Source: Alphaproteobacteria bacterium SO-S41 (GTDB lineage Bacteria; Pseudomonadota; Alphaproteobacteria; Micropepsales; Micropepsaceae). Taken from it: DNA of 64,000 bases. A program made the position numbers and the translations under genes. Shown piece after piece: positions 49,609-60,838 of the stretch. The DNA lies in the NCBI GenBank assembly GCA_019670725.1, contig AP024629.1:3658001-3722000 (forward strand), written 5' to 3'. The notes under the pieces were generated by a model, which was not told the origin of the DNA, did not search any database, and saw nothing but the letters and a program-made list of their open reading frames with translations. Within the stretch, counting starts at the first letter, position 1. Every line of letters begins with the position of its first letter.

Positions 49609-49684
49609 TGGTGCCTGGGGACGGAATCGAACCGCCGACACACGGATTTTCAATCCGTTGCTCTACCAACTGAGCTACCCAGGC
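49609..49684 (-). tRNA. tRNA-Phe (anticodon GAA)
   Basis: 76 nt on the minus strand. The acceptor stem GCCTGGG pairs with CCCAGGC, followed by discriminator A and an encoded CCA (49611-49609). The D-arm has 'GCTCAGTTGGTAGAGC'. The anticodon arm is ACGGA-TTGAAAA-TCCGT, giving anticodon GAA, and the T-arm has 'GGTTCGATTCC'. All four arms pair. It has its own promoter upstream. In other alphaproteobacteria tRNA-Phe commonly follows yacG; here about 6.4 kb separates them. Confidence 0.97.
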
Positions 49685-49724
49685 GCCGGGTCAGCGCCCG
49701 CAGGCGCGACAGTTGGAGGGCGGG

Positions 49725-49753
49725 CTTATAGGGGGGCGGGATAGACCTGTCCA
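49725..49753 (-). promoter_or_regulatory. Sigma-70-type promoter of tRNA-Phe
   Basis: On the minus strand there is a -35 TGGACA (49753-49748, 5 of 6 to consensus), a 17-bp spacer and a -10 TATAAG (49730-49725, 5 of 6). A start near 49718 would give a leader of about 34 nt. The bases after the -10 (CCCGCCCTCC) are GC-rich, as at stringently controlled tRNA promoters. Confidence 0.8.
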
Positions 49754-52213
<2,460 letters not shown>

Positions 52214-52340
52214 GGCCCTCAGCGCGGCGGGCGACGATCCGCCGCATTCCCCACGCGTCTGCGTCGGTGATTGTCGCAATGCGGGGCCTGTTCGGACTGA
52301 TCTCCGATCGGGGCCGTGTTGCGCTTTCCCGGGAGATGCC

Positions 52341-54845
52341 GTGTTCGACCCTCTTGAAAAGCTCTTGGACGCCGGAAGGCGCGGAATTGCCGCCGTGGCA
52401 TTCGCTACGCTGGCGTTCCTCGCTGCCCCCACCGCGGTTGCCCAAAACGTCGATCCGGCCTGCCTGACGCAGAACAATCGCGTCTTCAACGACCCCGGCC
52501 CGAACGTCGCCGAAACGGCCAGCGCGCCCGCTGGTTTTTTCTCCACCGGCGACAGCGCCGTGGTGTTCACACGCGGGTCGCGTCCGGCCGACTCGCTGAC
52601 CCTAGTGTCCCTGCGCTGCGCCATCTCCGCCGTCGTGGGGAGCAGCCACCTCATCGACCTGACGGCCGCGGGCAACGTCGCGCTGACGGTCAACACGGTG
52701 CAGGTCGCGCCGTTGTCCTCCGGCGCTGCGCCCGACCGCGCGGCAATCCGGATTTCGGCGGGCGGTGACGTCGCGCTGAATGTCGGCGCGGCGGTGGGAC
52801 CGCCGAACGGTATCACCGCGACGTCCGCCGCTCCGGTCATCGACGTCACCGCCGGCGGCGTTTTGAGCTTTGCCGTTACCGGCGAAGTGCGCAGCCAATC
52901 GGCGCAGACTTGCATCACCATCCCCCGCGGCCGGTTTTGCAACGGCGTCAACGGCCAGGCGATGGTCGCCCGCGCTACCGGCTTCGCAACCATCGACATC
53001 GCGGCGACCGGATCGCTGCGCAGCGCCGCGATCGCCCTTACGTTGACTTCGGCCGGCGGCCTCATCACCAATCGCGGCCGGGTCGACGGTATCGCGCTGG
53101 CAGGCGGCAATTTCACCCTCCGCAATTTCGGAACCATCGGCGGCGCGATCACCACCGGAGCCGGTGACGATCTCATCATCATCGAAGCCGGCGCCAGCGT
53201 GACAGGCGGCATTACCACCGCCGCAGGCCAGGACCGCCTGCTGATTCGCGGCAGTGCGGCGATACCGGGGGCCTCTGTCGTTGCGGGGCAGACCGGTAAT
53301 CGAGGCTTGCTCGATGGGATCGAGGCGATCGATGTCGAGTCCGGCGGACGACTCAGCATCGGACGCGGCGGCATCGACTTCATCGTTGGGGTATCCCCCA
53401 CCTTCTCCCAGATCGCGCTTGATGGACGCCTGTCGCTCACTGCCGGCTCCACGCTGGAAATGAATGTCGGCTTCTTCGCCGGCGGCTGTCCTGGTTGCCG
53501 AACGACGGGCGACGTCATCACGACGGCCAGCACGATTCAGGTCGAGGGCGCTGCGCTCGTCCTGCACGCACCCTGGTCGATCACCGGCCTCTACAGCCGC
53601 CAGCTGCTGCTGTCCGCGGCTGGCGGCATCACTGGACGCTTCGTCAGCGTCACGCTGGACACTGCCTTTCTGACCCCGCTGCTGGAATACAGCCCGACCC
53701 GCGTCGATGTCGTCGTCGTGCGCAACGATGTCAGCTTCGCAAGTCTCGCGGCTAGCCCCAACCAGCGCGCTGTAGCGTTGGCGGCGGAGACCGCGGGGCC
53801 GAGCACCGCGCTCTATCGCGCGCTGCTCATCCAGTCCGCGGCGAATGTGCAAACCGCGTATGACCTGCTCTCCGGCGAGGCCTATGCGACCGCTTCGACC
53901 GCCGGCATCGAGCAGGGCGAAGCGCGGCGCAGTGCGATCGCGCGGCGGCTGGAGCAATGGGAGGGCAAAGGCTTCCTGATCTGGGGCGAATCCGACGGCG
54001 ACGATTTCGATCTTGGCGGCCTCCCCGGCACCGCCGATGCCGCGATCGAGCAGGACAGCATCACCATCGGCCAGGGCTTCGCCGGGCCGGATTGGCGCGC
54101 CGGCCTCGCCGAGACCTATGCCGAGTTCGGCGAACGCCTGCCTGGCCGCCAGACCTCCGGCGACGGCCGTCTATGGGCCGTGACGGCCTTCGCCTCCGCC
54201 ACCGTGGACGGCCTCACGCTCGACGCGATGGCGAGCTACGGGGAGCGGCGCACTCTGCTCTCCCGCGCCTTGTCCATCGGCCCGGCTTTGGCGGGGACCT
54301 TCATCGACTATCGCGGCCTTATCGGCGCCAATCCCGATTTCGTCGATGCGCCGAACGGCCGGCTGACGCTCGAGCAATGGGATGTGTTCCTGGAAGCGGC
54401 CTATGCGGTCGATCTCGACGACGCCGTGCTCGAACCGTTCGTATCCGCCACTTACGTGCATCAATCCGGCGAGGCGATCACCGAACAGGGCGGCGGCGCG
54501 GCCTTGACCGTGGCGCCTGCCGAACGCGAGGTGGTTTTTACGCGCGCCGGGCTGCGCGTCCGCGGCGCCTGGCTGATCGCGACCGACACGATGTTCAGCA
54601 CCGGCATCTCGGCAGGCTACCGCCATGCCTCGGGCGATCTTCGCGCCCTTGTCCGCAACACCTTCGTTGCAGGCGGCAGTACGTTCACGGCTGAAGGCAT
54701 TCAACTGGCAGAAGATGTCGCCGAAATCGGCATCGACCTGCTCTTGTCACTGCCCGGCGGCGGCGTATCGTTCAGCTACCAGGCGACGCATGCCGACCGG
54801 CTCGATGTTGAAAGCATCAGGGTGGGCGGGCGACTGACCTTCTGA
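52341..54845 (+). CDS. Autotransporter (type V secretion) with cysteine-bearing passenger
   Basis: 834 residues from a GTG start at 52341, with GGGAG about 8 nt upstream. A signal peptide (cleavage after about residue 34, AVA) is followed by a passenger of about 430 residues. It is rich in short beta-strand repeats ('AAGNVALTVNTVQV', 'AGGDVALNVGAAVG', 'GGLITNRGRVDGIAL', 'NFGTIGGAITTGAGDD'), as in beta-helix adhesins. The C-terminal 290 residues are an autotransporter barrel ('LEQWEGKGFLIWGE', final 'RVGGRLTF' type ending in Phe). The passenger has six cysteines (41, 93, 191, 200, 383, 386), uncommon for autotransporters. Function is probably surface adhesion; the substrate is unknown. Confidence 0.9.
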   Translation: MFDPLEKLLDAGRRGIAAVAFATLAFLAAPTAVAQNVDPACLTQNNRVFNDPGPNVAETASAPAGFFSTGDSAVVFTRGSRPADSLTLVSLRCAISAVVGSSHLIDLTAAGNVALTVNTVQVAPLSSGAAPDRAAIRISAGGDVALNVGAAVGPPNGITATSAAPVIDVTAGGVLSFAVTGEVRSQSAQTCITIPRGRFCNGVNGQAMVARATGFATIDIAATGSLRSAAIALTLTSAGGLITNRGRVDGIALAGGNFTLRNFGTIGGAITTGAGDDLIIIEAGASVTGGITTAAGQDRLLIRGSAAIPGASVVAGQTGNRGLLDGIEAIDVESGGRLSIGRGGIDFIVGVSPTFSQIALDGRLSLTAGSTLEMNVGFFAGGCPGCRTTGDVITTASTIQVEGAALVLHAPWSITGLYSRQLLLSAAGGITGRFVSVTLDTAFLTPLLEYSPTRVDVVVVRNDVSFASLAASPNQRAVALAAETAGPSTALYRALLIQSAANVQTAYDLLSGEAYATASTAGIEQGEARRSAIARRLEQWEGKGFLIWGESDGDDFDLGGLPGTADAAIEQDSITIGQGFAGPDWRAGLAETYAEFGERLPGRQTSGDGRLWAVTAFASATVDGLTLDAMASYGERRTLLSRALSIGPALAGTFIDYRGLIGANPDFVDAPNGRLTLEQWDVFLEAAYAVDLDDAVLEPFVSATYVHQSGEAITEQGGGAALTVAPAEREVVFTRAGLRVRGAWLIATDTMFSTGISAGYRHASGDLRALVRNTFVAGGSTFTAEGIQLAEDVAEIGIDLLLSLPGGGVSFSYQATHADRLDVESIRVGGRLTF

Positions 54846-54864
54846 TCACCTGCGGAGGGGTGCC

Positions 54865-55248
54865 ATGTACAGCCACGTCACACTTGGCACCAACGACATG
54901 GCGCGCGCCGAAGCGTTCTACGACGCCGTGATGGCCGTGCTCGGCCACCCCACCATGTTCAAGTTCCCGGGCACTCTCGCCTACGGCACGCCGACCGGGC
55001 CCAAACTCTTCATCCTCCACCCGTTCGACAAACAGGACGCCCGCCCCGGCAACGGCGTCCACGCCGCGTTCAAGGTGGATACGCGCGCCCAGGTCGACGC
55101 CTTCCACGCCGCCGCGCTCGCGCATGGCGGCGCGGATGAAGGCGCGCCCGGCCTCCGCCCGCACTACCACCCGAACTATTACGGCGCCTATGTGCGCGAT
55201 CCCGACGGCAACAAGATCCAGGCCGTCTGCCACAGCGCGAAGGGCTGA
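54865..55248 (+). CDS. VOC (glyoxalase/bleomycin-resistance fold) protein
   Basis: 127 residues, a single VOC unit. 'MYSHVTLGTNDMARAEAFYDAVMAVLG' gives the first metal-ligand position (His4), 'NGVHAAFKVDTRAQVDAFHAAALAHGG' the second half, and 'YYGAYVRDPDGNKIQAVCH' the C-terminal strand. The usual late Glu ligand is Gln here (KIQAVCH), so metal binding may be altered. It is 19 bp after the autotransporter stop and 6 bp before an enoyl-CoA hydratase gene, so the three may share a transcript. The substrate is unknown. Confidence 0.9.
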   Translation: MYSHVTLGTNDMARAEAFYDAVMAVLGHPTMFKFPGTLAYGTPTGPKLFILHPFDKQDARPGNGVHAAFKVDTRAQVDAFHAAALAHGGADEGAPGLRPHYHPNYYGAYVRDPDGNKIQAVCHSAKG

Positions 55249-55254
55249 TCCGAC

Positions 55255-56046
55255 ATGACCGCTCATCACATCGTCTACACCGTCGATGACGACGGCATCG
55301 CCACGCTCGCCATCGAGCGCGCCGAGAAGCGCAATGCGATGACCTGGGCGATGCTGGGCGCATTCAATGCGCGCATCGCCGACGCGAGCGCCGACGACAA
55401 GGTCCGCGTCCTCATCGTCACCGGCGCCGACAATGCGTTCTGCGCCGGCACCGATCTTGCCGATCTCAATGCGACGCCGGAGAGCGAGCGCGGCAGCCGG
55501 GCCGGCACGCGTGAGGGCCAGAACATCTGGTGGAACCTCGTCCGCTGCCCGAAGCCCGTGATCGGCGCGATCGACGGCTCGGCCGTCGGCATGGGCGCGG
55601 AGATTTCCAGCCAGTGCGACGTGCGCCTCGTCAGCACCCGCGCCCGCTTCGCCTGGAACTTCTCACATCGCGGCCTGGTGCCGGATACCGGCGCGGGCTC
55701 GTGGCTGCTGCCGCGCCTCATCGGCCCATCGCGTGCGCTGCGCCTGCTCTATAGCGGCGCCTTCCTCGATGCGGCGGAAGCGGTGCGCATCGGTTATGCC
55801 GATCAGGTTGTTGCGCCGGGCGCGCTGCGCGAGGCGGCGCTGGCGGAAGCGCGGAGCTATCTGAAGTCGTCACCCTTCTCGATCCGACACATCAAGGAAC
55901 TGGTCTGGGCGGGTCTGGAGCGCGACGTCGCCGCGCATATGGGCGAGCATCGCAAGGCGCTGCAGGCCTGCTTCGCCTCCGAAGACCACAAGGAAGGCGT
56001 TGCCTCGTTCCTGGAACGCCGCCCCGCGAAGTTCACGGGGCGGTGA
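55255..56046 (+). CDS. Enoyl-CoA hydratase/isomerase family protein
   Basis: 263 residues of the crotonase fold. 'GIATLAIERAEKRNAMTWAML' starts the domain, 'NAFCAGTDLADLN' (about 62-74) gives the first oxyanion loop, 'GAIDGSAVGMGAEISSQCDVRLVSTRARF' in outline the second, and 'SHRGLVPDTGAGSWLLPRLIG' (about 139-159) the substrate side. The first catalytic Glu position is occupied in 'GMGAEISS'. The position of the second Glu of true hydratases reads Asp (VPDTG), so isomerase, hydrolase or other crotonase activity is also possible. It converges with yacG, 14 bp between stops. Confidence 0.9.
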   Translation: MTAHHIVYTVDDDGIATLAIERAEKRNAMTWAMLGAFNARIADASADDKVRVLIVTGADNAFCAGTDLADLNATPESERGSRAGTREGQNIWWNLVRCPKPVIGAIDGSAVGMGAEISSQCDVRLVSTRARFAWNFSHRGLVPDTGAGSWLLPRLIGPSRALRLLYSGAFLDAAEAVRIGYADQVVAPGALREAALAEARSYLKSSPFSIRHIKELVWAGLERDVAAHMGEHRKALQACFASEDHKEGVASFLERRPAKFTGR

Positions 56047-56060
56047 CGCAGAGCTGAGGT

Positions 56061-56249
56061 TCAGATCGCGCTTTCGTCAGGTGCGCTCTCAGCCTCGTCG
56101 TCCTCGCCGAGCGGCTTGCCCGGCACGACATAGCTGCCCTTCAGCCAACGGTTCAGGTCGACGTCGGCGCAGCGGGCCGAGCAGAAGGGTTTGAACTTGT
56201 CCGTCTGCGGCTTTCCGCAGATGGCGCAGGCGCGCGCGGCGACGGTCAT
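56061..56249 (-). CDS. yacG: YacG zinc-binding DNA gyrase inhibitor
   Basis: 62 residues. The four zinc ligands are C-A-I-C (about 8-11) and C-S-A-R-C (about 23-27), after '[22 protein letters not shown]'. '[14 protein letters not shown]' follows, the YacG signature. The family inhibits DNA gyrase in E. coli and is usually downstream of the RNase E/G gene in alphaproteobacteria. Its ATG overlaps the rng stop by 4 bp (ATGA). It ends with an acidic tail. Confidence 0.95.
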   Translation of the reverse strand: MTVAARACAICGKPQTDKFKPFCSARCADVDLNRWLKGSYVVPGKPLGEDDEAESAPDESAI

Positions 56250-57772
56250 TGTGCGGCGGGGACCGACGCCATGCGCGGAGCTTCCACCGCGACGTCGAAG
56301 CGGTCGCGCGGCCAGGTGTCGCGCGCCTCGATGCGGAAGCGGCCGCCGATGCGGGCGCGCAGGCGCTGCAGCACGACGGGCTGTTCACTGATCCAGCGCG
56401 CGACCTCGCCAGAGGCGATGCAGTTGATGGTGCGGCCGGGATTGGCGCGTGCTTCGCTTTCGATGCGGCGCAGGAAATCGTTGGCGACGGTGGCGACCGT
56501 CTTGACCCGACCGCCACAGAGCACGCCCCGCGCGGGTTCGGTCAGGAACTTGACGATCGGATCGCGCACGCGCTTGCGCGTCATCTCGACCAGGCCGAAT
56601 TCCGACATGGGCGAGATCTGCGTCGGCACGCGGTCGCGGCCGAGACCCATCGCCAGCGTCTGCAGCACGCCCGCGATATTCTCGGCGCTGCCGAGATGGA
56701 TGAAGTCGATCACGACGAGCCCGCCAATCGCGCGCAGGCGCAGCTGGCGGCCGATCTCGGCGGCGGCGTCCTGGTTGATGCGGAAGCTGGTTTCCTCCAA
56801 CCCCGACGAGGCCGTGAAGCTGCCCGAGTTCACGTCGATGGCGGTCAGCGCCTCGGTCGTCTCGATGGTGATCCAGCCGCCACAGGAGAGCGGCACGCGC
56901 GGATTGAGCAGCGCCTCGATTTCTTCCTCGATGCCGGCGCGTTCGAAAAGATCGCCGCCGTCGTCGAACATCAGCTTCGGCAGAACTTCGGGCATCGCCT
57001 CGGCGGCATAGGTGCGGGCTTCCTCGAAGGCCGTGACGTCGTCGATGATGACCCGGTCCGTCTCGACGCCCACGCAATCGCGCAAGCTCCGCGCGACGGG
57101 ATCGAGATCGCAATAGACGGTGGAGGGCACGCGCGCGCCCTTCTTCTTCGCCTCGATCTCGGCCCAGCTGATCGCGAGACGCTCGGCGTCCTCGCGCAGT
57201 TCCGCTTCGCCCGCGCCAATCGCCACGGTGCGCACGATATAGCCGGCGCCGGCCATGCAACCGGGCTGGCCGTCGAAGCCGCCAACGAGCTGTGACAGAC
57301 GCTCGCGTTCGCCCTCGTCCTCGATGCGGCGCGACATGGCGACGCCCTTCTGGTTCGGCACCAGGATCAGCAGACGGCCGGGAATGGTGACATTGGCGGA
57401 GAGCCGCGCGCCCTTGTCGCCGATCGGGTCCTTGATGATCTGGACGAGGATCGCCTCGCCTTCGCGGACGCAGTTGGTGATGGGCGGCAGGCCCTCGCCG
57501 AAGCCGGGCAGGTCGGCCAGGCAGCGCGCTTCCTTGGCGCCGAGGAAGCCCGCGCGATCGAGGCCGATATCGACGAACGCCGCCTGCATGGCGGGGAGCA
57601 CACGCTGGACGCGGCCGAGCACGATATTGCTCAGCACGCTGTGCCCGGCACGGCCTTCGCCGTCCGGCAGGCCGGCGGTGCGCTCGATATAGAGCTCCTC
57701 AAGCCGGCCATCCGCGAGGACGGCCACCCGGGTTTCCCCGGGGCCTACATTGATCAGAACGTCGTTCGCCAT
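56246..57772 (-). CDS. rng: Ribonuclease E/G family protein
   Basis: 508 residues from the ATG at 57772; an in-frame TTG five codons earlier is less likely. An S1-like domain opens with '[23 protein letters not shown]' and '[35 protein letters not shown]' in outline. The DNase I-like catalytic part keeps both metal Asp residues, in '[10 protein letters not shown]' and '[10 protein letters not shown]'. The family's Zn-link CPxC motif is missing: the equivalent segment reads '[15 protein letters not shown]' with a single Cys. The length fits RNase G rather than RNase E; there is no long C-terminal scaffold. It overlaps yacG. Confidence 0.93.
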   Translation of the reverse strand: MANDVLINVGPGETRVAVLADGRLEELYIERTAGLPDGEGRAGHSVLSNIVLGRVQRVLPAMQAAFVDIGLDRAGFLGAKEARCLADLPGFGEGLPPITNCVREGEAILVQIIKDPIGDKGARLSANVTIPGRLLILVPNQKGVAMSRRIEDEGERERLSQLVGGFDGQPGCMAGAGYIVRTVAIGAGEAELREDAERLAISWAEIEAKKKGARVPSTVYCDLDPVARSLRDCVGVETDRVIIDDVTAFEEARTYAAEAMPEVLPKLMFDDGGDLFERAGIEEEIEALLNPRVPLSCGGWITIETTEALTAIDVNSGSFTASSGLEETSFRINQDAAAEIGRQLRLRAIGGLVVIDFIHLGSAENIAGVLQTLAMGLGRDRVPTQISPMSEFGLVEMTRKRVRDPIVKFLTEPARGVLCGGRVKTVATVANDFLRRIESEARANPGRTINCIASGEVARWISEQPVVLQRLRARIGGRFRIEARDTWPRDRFDVAVEAPRMASVPAAQ

Positions 57773-57803
57773 GCGAAACGGACTCAAATGCTGTGGTTTA
57801 CCC

Positions 57804-58409
57804 TTACGTCATACTTGCAGGTGCGGCCGAGAAACCCAAGCCCGTAATCAGGGCAACGGTTTCGGCGACAGGCAAGCCAACGATGGCGCCGTAAGAACCG
57901 TTGATCGCGGGAATGAAGGTCGCGGCAAGGCCCTGGATGGCATAGCCGCCCGCCTTGCCGACGCCTTCGCCGCTCGCGGCATAGGCGTCAATCTCGGCCC
58001 GCGTCAGGCGTTTCACGGTCACGCGCGTCGATACAACCCTGAGGCGCGGTTTTCCGCCAAAACGCTGGGCTGCGACGGCGGTGTGGACGAGATGACGCCG
58101 CCCGCTCAGCAGACCGAGACAGGCCTTCACTTCGGTCGGATTGTCGGCCTTGGGCAGGATACGGCGGCCGCAGGCCACGACCGTATCGGCGGCCAGCACG
58201 ACGCAATCCCCGTCCATCCGGGCGGCCACGGCGGCGAGTTTGGCAAGGGCGATGCGTTCCGCGTAGAGGCGCGGCAATTCGTCCTTGAGGGGGGTCTCGT
58301 CGAGATCGGCGGGGACGATGTCGGCGGGCGTGATGCCCGCCATCGCCAGCAGCGCGACGCGCCGGGGGCTTGCGCTGGCCAGGACCAGGCGGTCCGTGCC
58401 CGTGCTCAC
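57804..58409 (-). CDS. maf: Maf-like nucleotide pyrophosphatase
   Basis: 201 residues from a GTG start at 58409 that overlaps the infA stop (GTGA). '[19 protein letters not shown]' (about 8-26) is the Maf phosphate loop with S-x-S-P-R-R. '[27 protein letters not shown]' (about 68-94) carries the D-T motif, and '[32 protein letters not shown]' in outline is the C-terminal signature. Maf proteins hydrolyse canonical or modified nucleoside triphosphates such as dTTP, UTP or m7GTP. It sits in the conserved infA-maf-rng block, 31 bp before rng. Confidence 0.95.
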   Translation of the reverse strand: MSTGTDRLVLASASPRRVALLAMAGITPADIVPADLDETPLKDELPRLYAERIALAKLAAVAARMDGDCVVLAADTVVACGRRILPKADNPTEVKACLGLLSGRRHLVHTAVAAQRFGGKPRLRVVSTRVTVKRLTRAEIDAYAASGEGVGKAGGYAIQGLAATFIPAINGSYGAIVGLPVAETVALITGLGFSAAPASMT

Positions 58410-58624
58410 TTGAAGCGGAAGATGATCCGCCCTTTGGTCAGATCGTAGGGGGTCATCGCGACCAGCACCTTGTCGCCCGCGAGCACGCGGATGCGATTCT
58501 TGCGCATCTTGCCCGCCGTGTGGGCGATCAGGATGTGGTCGTTCTCCAGCTTCACGCGGAACGTCGCGTTGGGCAGGAGTTCCAGGACGGTGCCCGGAAA
58601 CTCGAGCAGTTCTTCTTTAGCCAT
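58406..58624 (-). CDS. infA: Translation initiation factor IF-1
   Basis: 72 residues from the ATG at 58624, exactly the family length; a start two codons earlier is not needed. The S1-like OB fold reads '[20 protein letters not shown]' and continues '[46 protein letters not shown]' in outline. It is almost identical to other alphaproteobacterial IF-1 proteins. It binds the 30S A site during initiation. A GGTGA is the only Shine-Dalgarno-like sequence upstream. In other alphaproteobacteria the phosphatase gene lies directly upstream; here a 3-kb insertion intervenes. Confidence 0.98.
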   Translation of the reverse strand: MAKEELLEFPGTVLELLPNATFRVKLENDHILIAHTAGKMRKNRIRVLAGDKVLVAMTPYDLTKGRIIFRFK

Positions 58625-58738
58625 TATCACCGAAGCCAGTTTCTTGACCCGCAGCAGCGCAGCGGGCGGCGGGACATGACAGGAAATCGGCCTCGGATCA
58701 AGGCTGGGCGGGTGCCGGACACGCCGACCGGCGCCGGA

Positions 58739-59539
58739 TCAGGGGTGTTGTGCGGTGGCGATCAGCGCGGTGGAGGGAATGGGGAAGGTATCGCCGGTCC
58801 GTCCCACCTCCGCGCGCGCCCGCATTTCCTCCACCAATGCATCGCGCTGTTCGGGCGTCAGCCCATCGAGCGATGGAATCAGGGCGAACAGGCGCTCGGC
58901 GTTGTCGAAGGCGCTCATGTTGAGGTGGAAGTCGTGCGTGACGGGCGTGATCGTCACGTCCGCAAAGCCGGCGTCTTGCATCGCGGCAGTGAGGCGGCCG
59001 GGATCGCAGAGCACGGCGAGACCGCTGAACGGCATCGTCATCGGCGTTTCGGGGAAAAGCGCGGACCGGACCTGCGAGATGAACAGGCTGGTCGCCGCGC
59101 CGTGCGGGTCCGCCCAGGTCGCGACCGCGGCCCAGCCGCCGGGCCGCGTCACGCGCGCCATCTCGGCCAGACCCGCACCCCAGTCGGGGAACAGGTTCAC
59201 ACCGAAGATCGAGACCGCGACATCGAACGCCGCATCCGGCAAATCAAGCGCCTGGCCGTTCATCTGCCGCGCGATGACCCGAGATACGCCCTGCGACAGC
59301 ACGCGCTGGACCATGCCTTGCGAGAAATCGATCGCCATCACCTCGGCGCCCCGCGCCGCGGCGGCAAAGGTCGCGGCCCCCGTGCCGCAGGCGACATCGA
59401 GCACCCGCGTGCTGGAATCGACCGTCAGCAATGCCAGCGCGGCCTCAGCGAAATAGCCCGTGAAGGGCTGCGACTGCGCTTCGTAGTTCGCGACGGACGC
59501 GTCCCAGAAAGCGGGATCGTTGGGATCAGGGGCCGGCAT
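58739..59539 (-). CDS. SAM-dependent methyltransferase (class I)
   Basis: 266 residues from the ATG at 59539, with GGAGAG 6 nt upstream; a TTG eight codons earlier is less likely. Motif I is 'VLDVACGTGAATFAAAARGAEVMAIDFS' in outline (about 46-73), then 'LDLPDAAFDVAVSIFGVNLFPDW' and 'MARVTRPGGWAAVATW'. This is the UbiE/COQ5-like subgroup. The acceptor is unknown. It is divergent from an Rrf2-family regulator, and the 122-bp gap between them contains a 6-bp-arm inverted repeat, so the regulator may control it. Confidence 0.92.
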   Translation of the reverse strand: MPAPDPNDPAFWDASVANYEAQSQPFTGYFAEAALALLTVDSSTRVLDVACGTGAATFAAAARGAEVMAIDFSQGMVQRVLSQGVSRVIARQMNGQALDLPDAAFDVAVSIFGVNLFPDWGAGLAEMARVTRPGGWAAVATWADPHGAATSLFISQVRSALFPETPMTMPFSGLAVLCDPGRLTAAMQDAGFADVTITPVTHDFHLNMSAFDNAERLFALIPSLDGLTPEQRDALVEEMRARAEVGRTGDTFPIPSTALIATAQHP

Positions 59540-59581
59540 CGGACTCTCCGTTTCAGCCGGCAATGCGTGCCGGTTCGCAAA

Positions 59582-59607
59582 ACATCATTTCATGTAACTT
59601 TTGATGT
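59582..59607. promoter_or_regulatory. Inverted repeat in the methyltransferase/Rrf2 divergent gap
   Basis: ACATCA (59582-59587) and TGATGT (59602-59607) flank a 14-bp AT-rich spacer that itself contains an overlapping near-palindrome ACATCATTTCATGT (59582-59595). The patch is much more AT-rich than its surroundings. It is a reasonable operator for the Rrf2 protein. Confidence 0.5.
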
Positions 59608-59661
59608 GTCGAGTCATTCGGATCGCTTGCAAAGCGCGGTGCGGCTTCCGAAACTGCCGTC

Positions 59662-60108
59662 ATGAGACAAGACAGCCGCCTTTCGCGCATGCTGCACGTG
59701 CTGCTCCACATGGCGCGTTTCGGACGGCCCGCGACCTCAGAGGCCATCGCGCAGATGCTGCAGACCAATCCCGTCGTCGTGCGCCGCACGATGGCCGGGT
59801 TGCGCGATGCGGGTTATGTGCGCTCCGAAAAGGGCCATGGCGGCGGTTGGACGATCGCCTGCGACCTGAAGGATGTTTCGCTGCTCGACATCCACCGCGC
59901 GGTGGGTTCACCGACGCTGTTCGCGATCGGCCATGACAGCGACAATCCCGCCTGCGCCGTCGAACGCGCCGTCAACGGCGCGCTGGACAAGACGCTGCGG
60001 GAAGCGGAGGCGCTGCTGAATGCACGGCTGGCGTCCGTGACGCTCGCCGATCTCGCGAAGGCGTTCGACGCCAACGCGAAGACGAAGGGCCATCCGGCGC
60101 TCGCCTAG
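59662..60108 (+). CDS. Rrf2-family transcriptional regulator
   Basis: 148 residues, ATG at 59662. The N-terminal winged helix shows 'SRLSRMLHVLLHMARFGRPATSEAIAQMLQTNPVVVRRTMAGLRDAGYVRSEKGHGGGWTI' in outline (about 5-65), with the Rrf2 'G-GGG' wing. There is one cysteine (about 98, 'DNPACAVE') rather than the three of IscR/NsrR, so an Fe-S cluster is unlikely; a YwnA/CymR-like role or thiol sensing is possible. It is divergent from the methyltransferase gene and converges with the Nudix gene, 5 bp apart. Confidence 0.93.
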   Translation: MRQDSRLSRMLHVLLHMARFGRPATSEAIAQMLQTNPVVVRRTMAGLRDAGYVRSEKGHGGGWTIACDLKDVSLLDIHRAVGSPTLFAIGHDSDNPACAVERAVNGALDKTLREAEALLNARLASVTLADLAKAFDANAKTKGHPALA

Positions 60109-60113
60109 CGGTA

Positions 60114-60743
60114 TTATTCGTAGTCCGTCGCCAGACCCGCATTCGCCGCGTGGTCGAACATGCGCTCGATCTGCCGGCGGAGGACGCGGCCTTCGGAGAG
60201 GTCCGTCGGCAGCGCGTCGCGGGCGAACCAGCCGACCTCCGAGGTTTCGAGGCTGGTCGCTGCTTCGCCGCCGGTGATGTCGCAGATGAAGAAGAACTTG
60301 GCCGCGGAGAAGGCCTTGCCGGGATGGCCCTGGCGCGAACGGTCCCACACGGCCGCAAGCTTGCGCACGCGGGTTTCATAGCCGCTCTCTTCCCGCATCT
60401 CCTTCACGACATTCTCGGCGGGGGTGAGGTTCACGTCGGCCCAGCCCCCGGGCAAAGTCCAGCGGCCCTCGTCCAGCACCTCGCGGACCATGAGGATGCG
60501 CCCCGCCTCGTCGAACGCCCCGCCGCGCACGTCGATCTTCGGCGTCGCGTAACCAACTTCGCCCGTGAACAGATGCGCGATCCATGCGGCGGGCGTGCCG
60601 GTATGGGCCTCCATCATACGCGCGGCGAGCGCACGCAGCTGCTCGTAGCGCTCTCGATCATAGGGGTCGGTGGTGAAGGTGAGCCCCGTCTGCGCGATCG
60701 CCTGCAATTCGCGGCTCCAGGTCAGCCAGTCCGGTTCACTCAT
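60114..60743 (-). CDS. Nudix hydrolase with N-terminal helical domain
   Basis: 209 residues; the ATG at 60743 has GGAGGA at 7-nt spacing. The N-terminal 60 residues ('WSRELQAIAQTGLTFTTDPYDRERYEQLRALAARMM' in outline) are the domain found on ADP-ribose/NDP-X Nudix enzymes. The Nudix box (100-122) is degenerate: G100-x5-L106-x7-K114-E-M-R-E118-E119-S-G121-Y, so the first Glu is Leu and the Arg is Lys. The metal-binding Glu pair remains. The substrate is probably a nucleoside diphosphate linked to another group. It converges with the Rrf2 gene. Confidence 0.93.
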   Translation of the reverse strand: MSEPDWLTWSRELQAIAQTGLTFTTDPYDRERYEQLRALAARMMEAHTGTPAAWIAHLFTGEVGYATPKIDVRGGAFDEAGRILMVREVLDEGRWTLPGGWADVNLTPAENVVKEMREESGYETRVRKLAAVWDRSRQGHPGKAFSAAKFFFICDITGGEAATSLETSEVGWFARDALPTDLSEGRVLRRQIERMFDHAANAGLATDYE

Positions 60744-60799
60744 GGAATCCTCCGACGAGAATCCTGCCCGTATCGGAGTCTCAGAGATACTTTAGTTGA

Positions 60800-60837
60800 A
60801 ACTTGACAATCTGCGTTGATGCCCCAATACTCAAGTT
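60800..60837. promoter_or_regulatory. Inverted repeat just upstream of the ArsR-family gene
   Basis: AACTTGA (60800-60806) and TCAAGTT (60831-60837) are perfect 7-bp inverted arms with a 24-bp spacer. The right arm ends 1 bp before the ATG. This placement suits autorepression by the ArsR-type protein. Confidence 0.55.
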
Positions 60838-60838
60838 C

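Noticed and set aside
52214-52340. CTGAGGCCCTCAG after katG as a possible terminator
   Set aside because: The palindrome leaves almost no loop and no T-run follows; it is too weak to call.
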